Under the pieces are notes generated by a model. That model saw nothing but the letters and a program-made list of their open reading frames with translations, was not told the origin of the DNA and searched no databases. From Rehmannia glutinosa (Eukaryota > Streptophyta > Magnoliopsida > Lamiales > Orobanchaceae), in contig CM071926.1 in assembly GCA_016081115.2 (NCBI GenBank), positions 10,367,971 to 10,431,970 on the forward strand: DNA of 64,000 bases, given 5' to 3'. Below are positions 34,495 to 46,830 of this stretch, one piece after another. Position 1 is the first letter of the stretch, and each line of letters starts with the position of its first letter. The position numbers were made by a program, and so were the translations under genes.

Positions 34495-34752
34495 TCACGA
34501 GTTGATCGATGCTCGATAAATTGAAGTTGAGTCCTTCAACATATGCAACATCTCGTGATCTCTAATCCATTTCTCTTGATGGATCCAATGCCTCTTATTT
34601 CGCCAGAGCTTCATTTCCTCCAAATATGACTTTTGCTCCTTTAACTTCCTTGAATTTTGACAGATTTTTCTTGTTTCTGTCATGTGTCCGGAATGACCAC
34701 TATCCATGTACCAGTTCCTTGGCACTTCACTGTTCCTTGATCTTGCAATCAA
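34495..34752 (-). pseudogene. Sirevirus protease remnant
   Basis: The 85-codon minus-strand frame contains NWYMDSGHSGHMTE, the aspartic protease region of copia polyproteins. The Asp-Ser-Gly triplet is preserved. The following sequence (GSIKRNGLEITRCC-type) is shifted. Confidence 0.7.
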
Positions 34753-37091
34753 GGAAATTAAGTTTTAGGTACCCATACTTGTCCGGGGTCCCGAGGGGTT
34801 AGAATTGTAAGATGATCCAACCAACTTATAGCCAAATGATTTGACTTCTAAGGGGTTGCCATCTATCATGCCATAATCATAATTAATCCTGGCAAATTGC
34901 TTGGGGATTCTAGGTTCATACAAATTGTCTCTTTTGTCAGTATGCTGTATATGTGTTTTAGCAATTGCCTTTCTTGGGTAGTTGTGGTGACTTTGAGTGT
35001 GATGCCTAGGTGCATAGGTGTCTTTGATGAAAGCTCTTATACTTTTGGAATGGCCTTTCTTTGAGTTCTTGGCCTTTGCCATTTGGGCTTATATTCCATA
35101 AGTCTATCTTTGATAGTTCACATTATTCCAATCAGCTTGGCTTGGATATTTTCTACCATTCCCATCATATGTATTTCTTTTATGGATTTTCTCGGGATTT
35201 TTGGTAGCTCTGCTTCCTTTTTACTGAGTATTTTCTCGTTAGGAGTTTGCTTTGAGGACTCCTACTGAATCTCTTCTCACTGTCCTTTCAAAGACACTCA
35301 ACAATCGGCATTTTCCTTTTCCTTTGTAACCAAGGCCGCTTTTGCTTGTTATTGTGCTTTGGAGTGAATGTGTGCAACATTTAGAGTTTTGGATTTTTCG
35401 GACTCTTCATGACTTGAAGATCCCTTTTCCAAAATTGCTTTTGAGGTTTGACATAGCACGTAAAGAATTAAATCCTAAGCCTTGTCTTGTCTCCACATTC
35501 TCTTTGACTCATAATAAGATCATCCAATGATTTAGATGCCTTAGTGAATGAAGCAATAACATTCTTGAGGTCATTCTCCCTCTTTTCTATAGCAGCAATT
35601 TACGCTATTAATTTAGCATTTTCAAATTTTTAAACCTTCATTCTCATCGGCTATTTGACTTAGGGTACTCAAAAATCCTTAGTCGGCTTTGAGTTTTGAC
35701 TTTTGAGTAGTTTGTTTTCCTCATTCAATAGTGTGTGTGAGGATTTAATGTGTTCAAAATCTTTCATCATTTTGCCTAATGAATCATAAAGATCGGTGGG
35801 ATGAAGTGTGTGTGTCATGATCACTATCACTAGTGTACCGAGTTTGTTGAGTTAGATTGTACCTCATCTTCTTGGTCATGTTGATCTTGTTCTTTGGCCA
35901 TCAAGCGGATCGGGCTTCTTCTTCGAGTCACTTGAGTAGTCACCTTCATCGCTCTCAGACGTCGGTGTCTCTCTTGACTTGTTTTTCAAAGGTCTCTGCA
36001 GCCATCATTGCCTTTTTCCTTTCTTGTCTTCTTTCTCTCAAGACCTTTCTTTCTTCTTCATCTCTCGTATTTGTTGACTACAGGATATGGGCGATCAATG
36101 GCATAGTGACTGGTTGTCTACATTCAGATAGATATTCAACCTTTTGATCGCTCTTTCCATTCTTGGATTGTCACCCTTTGATACTCAACTTTTTGATGAT
36201 CATTCTCTTGGTTGGCCTATCTTCTCTTGATTTGGAGGGAGCCGAGTGTCTTCCGGAAGATTCACCCTTTCCTCTTTTGTAGTTCTTATTGAAGAACTTG
36301 TTGAACCTCTTAACCATCGTGGCTATTTCTTCCGGGTCAATGACCTCTTTGACCTCGACTCTCTTTCCATCTTTAGCAATTAGAGCAAATTTTGGGTACA
36401 AATTGTCTCTTCCTGGTCTTTTCTTCTCGGCTCAAACTCGTAGGCTTTGAGGTCCGAGAATAACTCATGGTTGGATGTCTTTGATAGGTCCATGGAATGT
36501 CTCGGTGCCATGACCTTCATTTCCCATTCAGTTGGAAGACTTTTTAGGATTTTCATACACATTTCCTTCGTGTATATTCATTTCCAAGTGCGCATAACTC
36601 ATTTGTGATTTCGTGAACCGAGCATCTAGTTGATCCAGGTTCTCTCCCGAGATCATTTTGAAGTTCTCAAATTTAAATCGACCCACCGATAGTTTGTTTT
36701 CTTTGATTTGCTCCGAGCCTTCACAAATCAATGTCGACTTGTCCCATTTCTTTAGCCGCTTTTTTGCATGATTTGACTTTATTGAACATGGCTTTGTCCA
36801 AGGTTTTGTAAAGGATGTCCTTGGCTACATTGTCCAGGTTATATCGTTTTACATCATCATTTGTCCACTCGTTCTTGGTTTTTCAACCATGACCGTCCGG
36901 GAGCAATATCTTCTTTCCTTCTCGCGCAGCTTCTTCTTGACATGTTTCACCTTTAAGATTTGCGAGGCCCATCTTCTATCACTATCCACATCTCATCATG
37001 TAATCTTTGATAGATGAGCACGCATACGAATTTTCCAATCATCAAATTCTTCAATAGTGAACATAGGGATGCGTGTCAAATTTGCTTCCAT
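34753..37091 (-). pseudogene. Sirevirus gag with coiled coil, degenerate
   Basis: The minus-strand start at 37091 reads MEANLTRIPMFTIEEFDDWK. The capsid-type region follows in pieces: SVGRFKFENFKMISGENLDQ, LKSLPTEWEMKVMAPRHSMD and EEIATMVKRFNKFFNKNYKRG. A zinc-knuckle remnant lies near 36150-36110, and a long Lys/Glu coiled-coil region at about 36080-35550. A Lys-rich part is followed by TYAPRHHTQSHHNY-type sequence (35082-34765). This layout is that of Sirevirus gag. Frame changes occur about every 200 bp. Confidence 0.75.
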
Positions 37092-37206
37092 TATAATAAC
37101 TTTTTTTTAATGATAAAAAGAGTTTAGAAAGTTTAAGTACTAAAGCAGACTTTGAAAAGTTTGGAGATCTAGTTCAAGAACTGGTGCGGAGGGTTCAATG
37201 AACCAA

Positions 37207-37220
37207 CCGCTCCGATACCA
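37207..37220 (-). promoter_or_regulatory. primer binding site of Sirevirus
   Basis: The minus strand reads TGGTATCGGAGCGG, two bases inside the 5' LTR. It is a Met-tRNA-type site. Confidence 0.8.
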
Positions 37221-37222
37221 CT

Positions 37223-38758
37223 TGTAGGTCCCAAGGGGTGTAAGTGTAAGGTTTAGAAGGGGGTTGAATAAACCTTACCAAATTTTCGATTTAGTCCTTT
37301 TAAAAATTCAGAGTTGATACTACACACCAGTGTCCTTGAAGGACAGTCAATTTAGTCACTCAAGAGAGTTAATCTCTCAACAGACTCAACCGAGCCGTTG
37401 ATGAAGTAACTCATTGTTGGCTCTAAATTAACTCGACCGTGATTTTGTTTTCAGCGGAAGACTTAACACCCTTAAGTTTGATTGATCAAGAATTTAGTGC
37501 TTGGTTTAATACTTATAAGTTATTAAGTGGATAGCAAATTTATCGTGATATATAGCGAGTTAAAAATGCAAGAATTAAAGTCTTTGAAATGTAAATGACA
37601 CAATGAAATTTTTATAGAGCTTCAAGATGGGGTAATTCTTCTACTCCTCTCTTCTCCAACTCCTGGAGGAATCCACTAGGTAATGATCGGTTTACAAAGT
37701 GGTAATCCCGATACAAGTCTTGATCACACAAATGACTTGATCCTTTGGGACTCGACCGAGACGCCTTGATCACTCACCAAGCTTCGTGCGACTCGACTTC
37801 TTCACAGGGCGTGCCGCTTTGCTACACGCACTCACTTGCTCAAGCTCTTTGGATTTGATCACGAAGCCCTCCAAAAGCTTAAGACTTGCTCAACCTTGAA
37901 CCTTCCTACAATCCTTCCCGGAATGTAGACCCCTTGTTTTCAGATTTTTCCTCTTCAACTCGATTGAAGTTATCTTTCCTTCACAGGTGAGTGTTGGATT
38001 GATGTTCTTCGTAATGTAGGCTTGAGGATTGAGGATATTTCAGTTTTTCTAATATGCTTGTATATCTCACATATGTGTCATATATATATCTCTCAATCAA
38101 ATTCCTCAGCCTTTTATAGTGAACTTTCAAAAATTTGCCCGTTGAAGAGATAAGCTTATTTTTGAAAGTCACTTTCGTCGTTGGCTTGTCTTGTTGCGGT
38201 TCTTGGAATTGCCATTTCCTCGTATGAATTGTTCTTTCACCTTTTCGGAGTTCGACACGGTGTAGTGCTTCCCATTGTTCATTCATTTTGCACGCTCGGT
38301 CCGAGCACTCCGAGAAAAGTGGTATGGAGATATTACTTGTTTAAGTAATTCTCTTGATTTCTCAACAACGGTTCTTTTACGCTTATCTCGACTTGACGCA
38401 TTTCCTTGCTTTCCCCAGGTGACTTAGAGTCGGGCTTCAATCATTGGATGACTCTTCATCACTTCAACTTGAGACTTGGCTTTTCTTGAGTTGACTTGAT
38501 GATGCTCCACTCACCAGATCTCACCGCTTCTATAGTAGAGTATCTGTCTACTCTTCTTTGCCATACTCAACCTCAAGTCTCGCACCGAGTCTTCCTTCAA
38601 GTCTTGATTTGTCTTCTTGCATGTTAGGGCGTGGCCGACTTAACTCACTTGGCACTCTATTTATTACAATGCATTTTACAACAAGAATTGGGGTGCCAAC
38701 TTTCTATTCTAAGTTTTACATGGCATTAATCAAAATCTAAACACTAAAATTCCTAACA
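37223..38758 (-). repeat. right (5') LTR of Sirevirus
   Basis: This 1536-bp LTR is paired with 24733-26274. Minus-strand TATA box CTATAAAAGG lies at 38110-38119, positioned to transcribe gag-pol. Confidence 0.92.
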
Positions 38759-39011
38759 ATTGCAATATGAAAATTCTTATTCGACAAACAAAATTTTCAT
38801 ACAAGAATTTTCACTCGGTCATGTTCGAACTTGTTCGCCAATAAACACCCACATATATGTATTTGCGTCTCAACACTAATGTTAATGGAATGTAACGTTC
38901 TCGTCTTGCGAGCATGCATCATATGCACAAGTTTTACGAGTTATTCAATATCCTATCTTGAAAAACCCATTGACTTGGAACTATTTTAGGACCAAAGTCG
39001 TAGATGTATGT
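38759..39011 (-). other. 3' untranslated region of copia host, right piece
   Basis: Continues the UTR interrupted at 24732. Its minus-strand upstream neighbour is the RNase H end at 39012. Confidence 0.5.
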
Positions 39012-40250
39012 TTAGTGATCGCCCCATAGCTTAAAATGATCTAATGACTTTATCATGTGAGCAATTAAATAATAAATGTAAAACATAAGATAAAGAAAAG
39101 TACCTTTATTAATATAATTTCCAATAAAATTGTTTCTACAAGTAGGATAAAATCCAATTCTAATTAGAGTGCAGGCACCATACTCTAACAATCTACCATC
39201 CGCCCTAGCTCCATTACCCATGTATTTTATGCCCATCTTCCCGAGATGTCCATCAAATACCTTTTGTGCTAAGGGCTTAGTTAGTGGGCATGCTACATTT
39301 TTCGCCGTGACTCGATCCACAACGACGTCGCCCCTACCAATGATTTGTCTCATTATATGTTTGGATCTTTGATGAGATCTTGCTCTTTTGCTTATGCTAT
39401 ACTCCGTTGTTGTCACAATAAATCATTATTGGATCAACTACGATGGAACAACACCCAACCCTTGATAAAATTTCGTATCCAAACAACCTCTTTTGATGTA
39501 TCTCGATGCAACTATATTCTCGGCCTTAGTAGTAGAGTTCTGTGGGCCATTTCTTATTTAGAACTCTTCCAACTAGTCGCCTCTATTCAAGGTATATCCG
39601 GACATCGACTTTGAGTCGTCTATATAAGACTAAAAACTAGAGTCGGTGAATCGCTCTAGTTTCAATTCTCCTTTTCCATAAAATAACAAGATATCCTTAG
39701 TCATTCTCCAAAGATTTATAGATCATCTTAATGGCCTTCCGGTGATCATCCCTCGATTATATTGATATATGTTCGTGACACTCGGAGCATTCGCAACATC
39801 AGGCCTAGTACATAACATTGCATAGATTATGCTCCTAATAGCGGATGCATAAGGTACGCGAGACATTTTTTTTCTCTTTTTTTAGGCGTCTTGGGAGACA
39901 TAGCCTTAGAAAGTGAAACACCATGACTATTGCGGTACCCTCGCTGGATTCCCGCATGCCAAACTTTTTTAGCACTTTGTTTATGTACATTTACTGGGGA
40001 AGTCCGATCATCCTTCGAGATCTATCTCTATAGATCTTTATCCCTAGGATAAAGGATGCTTCTTCCAAGTCCTTCATGGAGAACTGTTTAGACAACTAAG
40101 TCCTCGTTGATTGCAACATTCCTACATCATTCACCATGAGTAGAATATCGCAACATAGTGTACAACAAATGCAAATCGCGCTCCCACTAACCTTCTTGTA
40201 GACACATGGTTCATTCGGGTTCTTGTGAAAATCAATCGTTTTGATCGTTT
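39012..40250 (-). pseudogene. copia host RNase H and RT C-terminus
   Basis: Minus-strand translation near 39870-39740 gives PYASAIRSIIYAMLCTRPDV, the standard junction from RT to RNase H. The end at 39416-39012 contains SKHIMRQIIGRGDVVVDRVT, KNVACPLTKPL and KMGIKYM, the terminal block. Near 40158-40141 the RT active-site region reads CDILLMVNDVG, where copia RTs carry a YVDD box. A small deletion has damaged it. Confidence 0.75.
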
Positions 40251-41051
40251 CATCAAACTAGATGTTCCAACTTCTCAAAGCCTTGTTTGAGTCCATAAAT
40301 GGATCTCTCGGGTTTGCAAACTTTTAGCTCGCTCCCATCGGATATGAAGCCCTCTGGTTGCTTTATATAGATTTCTTCCTTAATGTTTCCATTAAGAAAA
40401 GCAGTCTTCACATCCATTTGCCATATCTCATGATAATAATATGTTGATATGGCCAATAGTATCTGAAGGATTTAAGCATTATTACTGGTGAAAAAGTTTC
40501 CTCATAGTCAATTCCTTGCTTCGTATAACCTTTTGCAACCAAACGTGCTTTATAGGTCGTTGTCTCTCCATCTACTCCAAGCTTCCACTTGTAGACCCAT
40601 TTGCAACCAATGGGAACAATTCCCTGTGTTGGGTCCACCAAGGTCCATACCTTGTTGGAGTACATGGGATCCATTTCAAACTGCATTGCTTCTTGCCATT
40701 TCTTTGAGTCAATGTATGGCATCGCCTCTCTATAGCTTTTTGGATCATTATCTAGAAGGAGTCCCTCTTCTTTGTTTTCTAACAAAAGGTTTAGCCTCTC
40801 AGGCGCCCTCGAAACCTTTATGGATTTCCGAAGAGGTTGTGCTTTAAATGGTCCAGCTTCGGCTGGCGTGTTATCTGCGGGAACATCTGGGAAATTCTGT
40901 GGTTCTTGAATTTCTTCAAGTTCTACTACTCCACCATTCATTTTAGAAAGAATTTCATCTTCAAGGAAAGTAATATTTCTCGAAACAAACACCTTTTGTT
41001 CCGAAGGATCGTAGAAATAATACCCTATAGACTGTCTTGGATATCCCACGA
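40251..41051 (-). pseudogene. copia host reverse transcriptase, N-terminal half
   Basis: The minus-strand frame (1091-408 within 40-41 kb) runs from DMRSTLCKFVGYP through a linker to WQEAMQFEMDPMYSNKVWTL and KWVYKWKLGVDGETTTYKAR. It then reads LVAKGYTKQGIDYEETFSPV. It continues in a second frame with WQMDVKTAFLNGNIKEEIYI, KQPEGF and ERSIYGLKQ. These are consecutive copia RT blocks, including the first catalytic Asp (VKTAFLNG context). One frame change near 40410-40450 breaks it. Confidence 0.85.
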
Positions 41052-41834
41052 ATTTACATAAGGTAGATCTCATATCTAATTCATCTCCCACTTACTGCTT
41101 CATAGGGATGGCAATGTGGCGGGGCGGGGCGGGTCGCCCCGTGTTGAATTGTTTTTATATTTTTATCTTATATTTTATATTATTAATAATTTTTTAATAT
41201 TATATTTTGTATTATAAATACATATTACTTTTAAATTTTTCATTATATGTGTCAAATATAATATTAAATACATAAACTATATTATTTTATATAATATACA
41301 TGTAAAATATACATTAAATATATTAAAAAATAAAAAAATAGCACAGTATGGGCGCCCAAACGGGGGTGGGGCAGTACCCATCGAGACGGGTTATTTTTGC
41401 CATCCCTTCTGCTTTACATAAGCAGCACACCCCCATACTTTGAGGTATTTATAAGAGGGTGTCTTGCCACACCATATTTCGTATGGTGTATTGGGCACGG
41501 CTTTAGATGACACCATATTCAATAGGTATGTCGCAGTCTCTAAGGCATAGCCCTAGAATGAAAGATGTAATATAATGAAACTCATCACTGATCGAATCAT
41601 ATTTACATAAGATAGATCTCATATCTAACTTATCGCCCACTTGCTGCTTCACATAAGCAGCACACCCCCATACTTTGAGGTATTTATAGGAGGGTGTCTT
41701 GCCACACCACATTTCGTATAGTGTATTGGGTATGCCTTTAAATGGCACCATATTCAATAGGTATGTCGCAGTCTCTAAGGCATAGTCCCTGAATGAAAGA
41801 GGTAATATAGTGAAACTCATCATGATCGAATCAT
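41052..41834 (-). repeat. 235-bp tandem duplication in copia pol, one copy carrying a MITE
   Basis: Copy 1 spans 41052-41600 and copy 2 spans 41601-41834. After removing the MITE and its 8-bp target duplication, copy 1 is about 235 bp. Both start ATTTACATAAG.TAGATCTC and end GATCGAATCAT, with a few percent differences. The unit covers the integrase C-terminus and pol linker (CGKTPSYKYLKVWGCAAYVK). Confidence 0.88.
41103..41408. mobile_element. hAT-type MITE (306 bp) in copia pol
   Basis: Termini TAGGGATGGCAA and TTGCCATCCCTT are inverted with one mismatch. They are flanked by CTGCTTCA (41095-41102) and CTGCTTTA (41409-41416), an 8-bp duplication with one difference. GC-rich subterminal arms surround a very AT-rich centre. 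Confidence 0.85.
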
Positions 41835-42340
41835 ATCTAACAATGTTCGATTCCTACACTTCGAAACTCCATTGAGTTGTGGAGTACTAGGAGGAGTCCA
41901 TTGTGAAAGAATCTCATTTTCTTTTAAATAATCAAGAAACTCAGTGTTTAAGTATTCGCCTCCTCGGTCCGATCGAAGAGTCCTAATACTGCGACCAGTT
42001 TGTTTCTCCACCTCATATCTAAACTCTTTGAACTTTTCAAAAGCTTCAGATTCGAGCCTCATAAGGTATACATAACCATACCTAGAATAATCATTTGTAA
42101 AAGTGATGAAGTAGTGATAGTTCCCTCGTGCACTAACACCTAGTGGTCCACAAACACCCGTATGGATCAAATTCAACAGATTTTTGGCTCGCTCCACTTG
42201 TCCAACAAATGGTGATTTGGTCATTTTTTTAAGACATGATTCACATGTTGGCGATTTTTGCTCTCCCATAAGGTCGAGTTTTTTTGTCAACTTGTGTATC
42301 CTCATTTCAAAATATGACCTAATCAAGCATGCCAAAGAGT
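41835..42340 (-). pseudogene. copia host integrase core
   Basis: A minus-strand frame of about 170 codons contains SPTCESCLKKMTKSPF (the Cys pair of the zinc site), YHYFITFTNDYSRYGYVYLM and RTLRSDRGGEYLN (second catalytic Asp present). It also contains GVSKCRNRTLLDMIRS. The first acidic position reads HTGVCGP and the third reads GVSKC, so Gly and Lys stand where copia integrases have Asp and Glu. The enzyme would be inactive. Confidence 0.85.
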
Positions 42341-42765
42341 GAAAAAACTATGATTATCTAATTTTCTTTTACTTTGTTGAATTGTGAGTATGGGTATTAT
42401 GGGGAGCAATAGTAGACAAACAATTTGCCAAATAACCTAATATATAAATGTAGAATCTTTGAAAATGTAACAACTCCCATTCTCAATAACAAATGTAAAA
42501 CCTTCTCTCATCCAAAATAGGAACAGAGATAATGTTTCTAATAATATCGAACATAAAGATAATTGTTCAAACACAAATTAAAACCATTCTCTAAAGCTAG
42601 ATAAGCAACCCCTATAGCTAATGCAACAACTCTTGCTCCATTCCCCATTCTAAGGATTGTCTTCTCTCTATCAAGCTTTCTACTTCTTGTCATTATCTCG
42701 CAAATCATTGTAAATGTGTGAGCCACAACCGTATCCAATACCCAAAAACATCATTAACAGATAAG
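42341..42765 (-). pseudogene. copia host protease/pre-integrase region
   Basis: The minus-strand frame 42738-42538 contains EIMTRSRKLDREKTILRMGN and GARVVALAIGVAYLALENGF. This is the conserved stretch between protease and integrase in Tnt1-like copia polyproteins. The upstream protease active site is not recognisable. Confidence 0.7.
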
Positions 42766-43620
42766 TTAACTACAACAAAATACATACACTGAATGTTTCG
42801 TGCTCGCAAGATACTCCTTGCGCCTTTCCAAAGGCCCGATTTTGCCGCAGCTTATGGCATTTGTCATCGGCTTGAGAATTAACTTCTTTCTTGCCATTGT
42901 CCTTTGCCTTCTTGTTAGGCTTGGAGGAACCCTTTCCTTTCCACTTTCTTTTCTTAGACTTTGATCCGGAAGTGGATCCAACAAGCAAGACAAACTTATC
43001 CTTTTTGATAGTAGATTCAGCTGTCTTTAACATGTTCACCAATTCAGGGAGACTAGTCTCCATGGAATGCATGTTAAAGTTGACAACAAATGTATCAAAT
43101 GAGGGAGGCGGAGATTGCGACAAAAGGTCCACATAGAGCTCATTGTCCATGATGACTCCAAGGTACGAGAGCCTTGCAATGAGAGCTATCATCTTCAGCC
43201 CATGGTCTTGGACTGAAGAGCTCTCAGTCATTCGACATCTGAAAGGTCTTTTGATATCGGATGTCTCATTTTCATGGTTCTCTCACCATACAACTCTTGT
43301 AGGCGAATGAGGATCTCAACAATATGATCTAAACCTCGTTCCGCTTCTCGCAACTCATTCGCATCGATGCAAACATATAGATCGAGCACGGAGATTGTCA
43401 TCTATATGACGAAGATATTCTCCATAGGCATCGATGTCTTATCATTAGAAAGTAGAGGAGGCACTTTGTCATAAGCCCTCTTCTCGATCAAGGGCGATTT
43501 TTAGGTTTCTCAACCAATTGACTTTTGGGCCGCTTAATTTGTTTTGCTTAAATATAGATGCAAATGGATTTTTAGCCATTTTTAGTAAAGATATCTCGCA
43601 AAAATAAACGAAGCAAAAAT
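42766..43620 (-). pseudogene. copia host gag, degenerate
   Basis: The minus-strand frame 43231-42770 reads SVQDHGLKMIALIARLSYLG, NELYVDLLSQSPPPSFDTFV and NFNMHSMETSLPELVNML. It ends in a Lys-rich nucleic-acid-binding tail (KSKKRKWKGKGSSKPNKKAK). Upstream, in another frame, EILIRLQELYGERTMKMRHP extends the UBN2-type capsid region to about 43600. Gag packages the RNA. Frameshifts near 43240 and upstream break it. Confidence 0.8.
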
Positions 43621-44519
43621 GAGTAAACTATGGCAAATATATTCATTCAATATAAGGTCTTCAATATTAAATTTCTCCCACTATTTTATTCAAATTTTAT
43701 TAACCCCATAATAAAATTCGGAAAATCTTCTTAATGGCTTCAAGCCCAACAAAAATATTTCACACCCCAATTTTATGAGCCCATGAGATATTTTCATTGA
43801 TAGTCAACTCTTTGACAATTGTATCATTTATACAACCTCAAAATTATTCTCGCCTCACGTTTCCCATATACCCCAATTTTATGAGCTTATATGGTACTAA
43901 GCGTCAAAGCATAACCCATCAAATCTTCGTGTAGATGGAGCATCAAGATATTCCACGACTCGTGACCAACATAAAGACGAGTCTATCCCACGAACATCTC
44001 AATGCTTGGTAGTGATCACAATTTTCCAACACAAGGCCACTCCACGACTCATGGCCATTGGCCAGTGACCAAGTGTGGTAGCATCATCATGTCGTCTACC
44101 TTTGATGGAAGGCATGACACGATATGTCCAACATAACTTGTCTATTTTTGTATGATATGGAATTAATTACAATTAAATTCCTTATTAAGTTTTAAAAACT
44201 TGGGGTTTTCTTTTCAAGGCCTCATTAACCTAATTACTAGGTGAGTTTTTATTTAACGCCATTCATCATATGAGCGCAAGCAAAATGCATTAAATAAATC
44301 TAACATGCATCATATGCAAAAAGCGGTGGGTTGATCATGGCTAGCCTATGCGACCCTTATCACCAAAAAATGGGTCTATGGTCGGTCTAAAGGACAAAAT
44401 AAATAGAACTACTTCTATTACATTTCATTAATGTACACATATATGCATGGGCACTTGACTTCCTATTCTATTACATTTGTAAAGTCTACACACATGCGTG
44501 GGCCTTTTAAGATCGAACA
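43621..44519 (-). other. leader of copia host, left piece
   Basis: Non-coding sequence between gag and the Helitron insertion. The leader continues at 61973-62841. No motifs seen. Confidence 0.5.
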
Positions 44520-45864
44520 TCCTCTAATATATATATATATATATATATAAAGAGAGGATATTCTTAGAATAGTAACCTGAATATTTTCCCGCCTAAATCA
44601 CATTACTAAAAAAAGTAATAAAATTATATTAAAAAATAATAAATAATAAATATTTGGGATTTGATTGTTTTTTATAGTCAACTTTCTTTAAATAAATTAT
44701 TTTTGAAAATTATATAAAATAATATAATTCTGTAAAACGAACTTTCCAAATCTGTGTGTATTACATTAATTATTTTATTTGTCCTTTTTCCTATTTTTCT
44801 AAAACTTAATAACTTTTTCATTTTTAACCGTTTTTGACGTATGATTAATCCAATTAATCACCAATATTGCAATGTGCAATAAAAAATAAAAAATAAAAGA
44901 TATATATATCCTTATTTTGTAATGACCTTTTAAAATTATGCATTCGGGCTATTAGACATTAATTTGTATATTAATGTATTTTGACTATTAATGATATATG
45001 TATAGTTGTTATTTGGGAATAACTCATATATTCATAATTATGTGGAATTATATTTAAGTTGATTACATTTAATTAAAAAATACTTATTTTAATTGAAGAA
45101 AATATCTCAAAATATGTACCCAAATATTATATATATTACATATATACATACGTAGCATTATATATATATATTTATGTAAGAAAAAATTAAAATTTTATTT
45201 AATATGAAATTATATTCATAATAGTTTTTTATATATAGAAAATTATTTTTATATTAATGTACTTTTCATGTAAATATAAGTTATTTTCTTATTTTTCAAC
45301 TTATTTTGATATTCAACTTTTAAAGTTGTACGATGACCATTGGATATAAATTTTTCTATTTGATATTTTGGTGATATATGTGTTTAAATATAAAAAATGC
45401 AATAGTTTTTGTTTTTTTTGAAATGTTTCTTTTTCCCTAAAATTATGATGTTAAATATAAAACATGTTTTTTGTTTGATATCCCTTTAATAATTATGACA
45501 AATGTTTAGCTTTCTAAACCCTAAAAAGTATTGAATTCAAATAATTTATTATTGATTGTACTAAAAATACAATGTATTATATATATATATATATATATAT
45601 TTAAAAACATTAAAGCTTAAGAATTTTTTCAAACATTTTTTTATATATAGATAAACATGATTTATAAATAGATATAATTCACACCCACAAAATTTGTTAT
45701 CAACCAAACATCTATATTTAAAGATGTTTTTTCACGATTGTAATAATTTATTTTTATATAATTTATTCGGATGATTTATAATTAAATTAACTATCTTTAT
45801 ATTTTAATTATTTATTTAAATTTTAAACTTTTTGCAAATCACTAAAAATTATTTTTATAAAATT
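44520..45864 (+). other. left part of Helitron, AT-rich
   Basis: No gene. It has (TA)n runs at 44526-44549 and 45577-45599 and repeated A/T-rich words. The first 40 bases form an inverted repeat (CCTCT...AGAGAGG) around the (TA)n tract. Confidence 0.6.
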
Positions 45865-46675
45865 TGTGAAGCCGCGATTTTTCCGAGCATGTAATTGATC
45901 TTTTTGTCGTCTATGTATTTGACCGACTATTTTACCGCGTCACTTTGACGGGTAAATATTAATAATATATATTTTGCAATTAATTTTATTTTTAATTATT
46001 ACTTGTGATCATGATCATTTACTAATTCTATTTCGCATTTATGATCATTTGATTGATCATTATTACTTTTGTGTATTTATTAGTCACCTTAGAATTTTAA
46101 GAGACTATTTATTTTAGAGATTTTTACCTTATAGAAGTAAGAATTTGATTTAGAATAAGTGATCACGAGACTTACAAGTGATCAATGAAATCACTAATTA
46201 TTTTGGAGATTGATATTATTCATCTATTATCATCAAATTTGGGACAAAAAAAAAATGGAATTACCACTATACCCCTAGGTGGACGGCAATGATGGTGTTT
46301 TTGGTGTAGAAATACCACCCAACTCTTGTACATATACACCTTATGTAGTCATCGTGTGTATAATTACACAATTAATTCAAACATTATACACATTATCTTA
46401 TACACCAATTCTTTATTACTGTTTTTCCCAACATCTCTCCACTTAACCAACATTCCTTCTCTTCCTATTCCTTGCTCATACCTTTGACTACCCTTTTGTC
46501 TCCATGCAAGAGACAAATTTCAAGACACAAAATTAAACAAAAAAAAAAATCCCCTCCCTCTCATCCAATGTGGACGACCACATTGAAGAAAATGAACAAA
46601 TATTGTTCATTTCATCCAACACATTCTAATCTCCTAACTAATTCTGCTCATTCTCTATAATCTCTCTCTAAGAAT

Positions 46676-46830
46676 CCTTCATATCTTCAAATCTTCAAAC
46701 ACCAATTCTTCATATCTTCAAACCTTCAAAAACCATTTCTTCACATCTTCAAATCTTCAAACACAAGTCCTTCACATCTTCAAGCATACCTTCATACCTT
46801 CAAGAACATCTTCTTAATATCATCAAACAC
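46676..46830 (+). repeat. tandem CTTCAAATCTTCAAACAC repeats in 5' LTR
   Basis: Units such as TTCATATCTTCAAATCTTC and AAACACCAATTCTTC alternate several times. The same array is in the 3' LTR (57905-58060). Confidence 0.85.

Larger units (their letters stand above)
24733..38758 (-). mobile_element. Sirevirus (Ty1/copia) with envelope-like region, 14 kb, degenerate
   Basis: Direct LTRs (24733-26274, 37223-38758) start TGTAGGTCCC and end CTAACA. On the minus strand, from right to left, are primer site, gag, protease, integrase, RT, RNase H, a long envelope-position region and a polypurine tract. Gag-pol with an extra long region before the 3' LTR, plus GATGATGCC-AAAAAGGGG tracts, defines the Sirevirus (SIRE/Maximus) group. 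Flanks are TTCTT on the left and ATTGC on the right, so no target-site duplication is visible. Confidence 0.88.
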
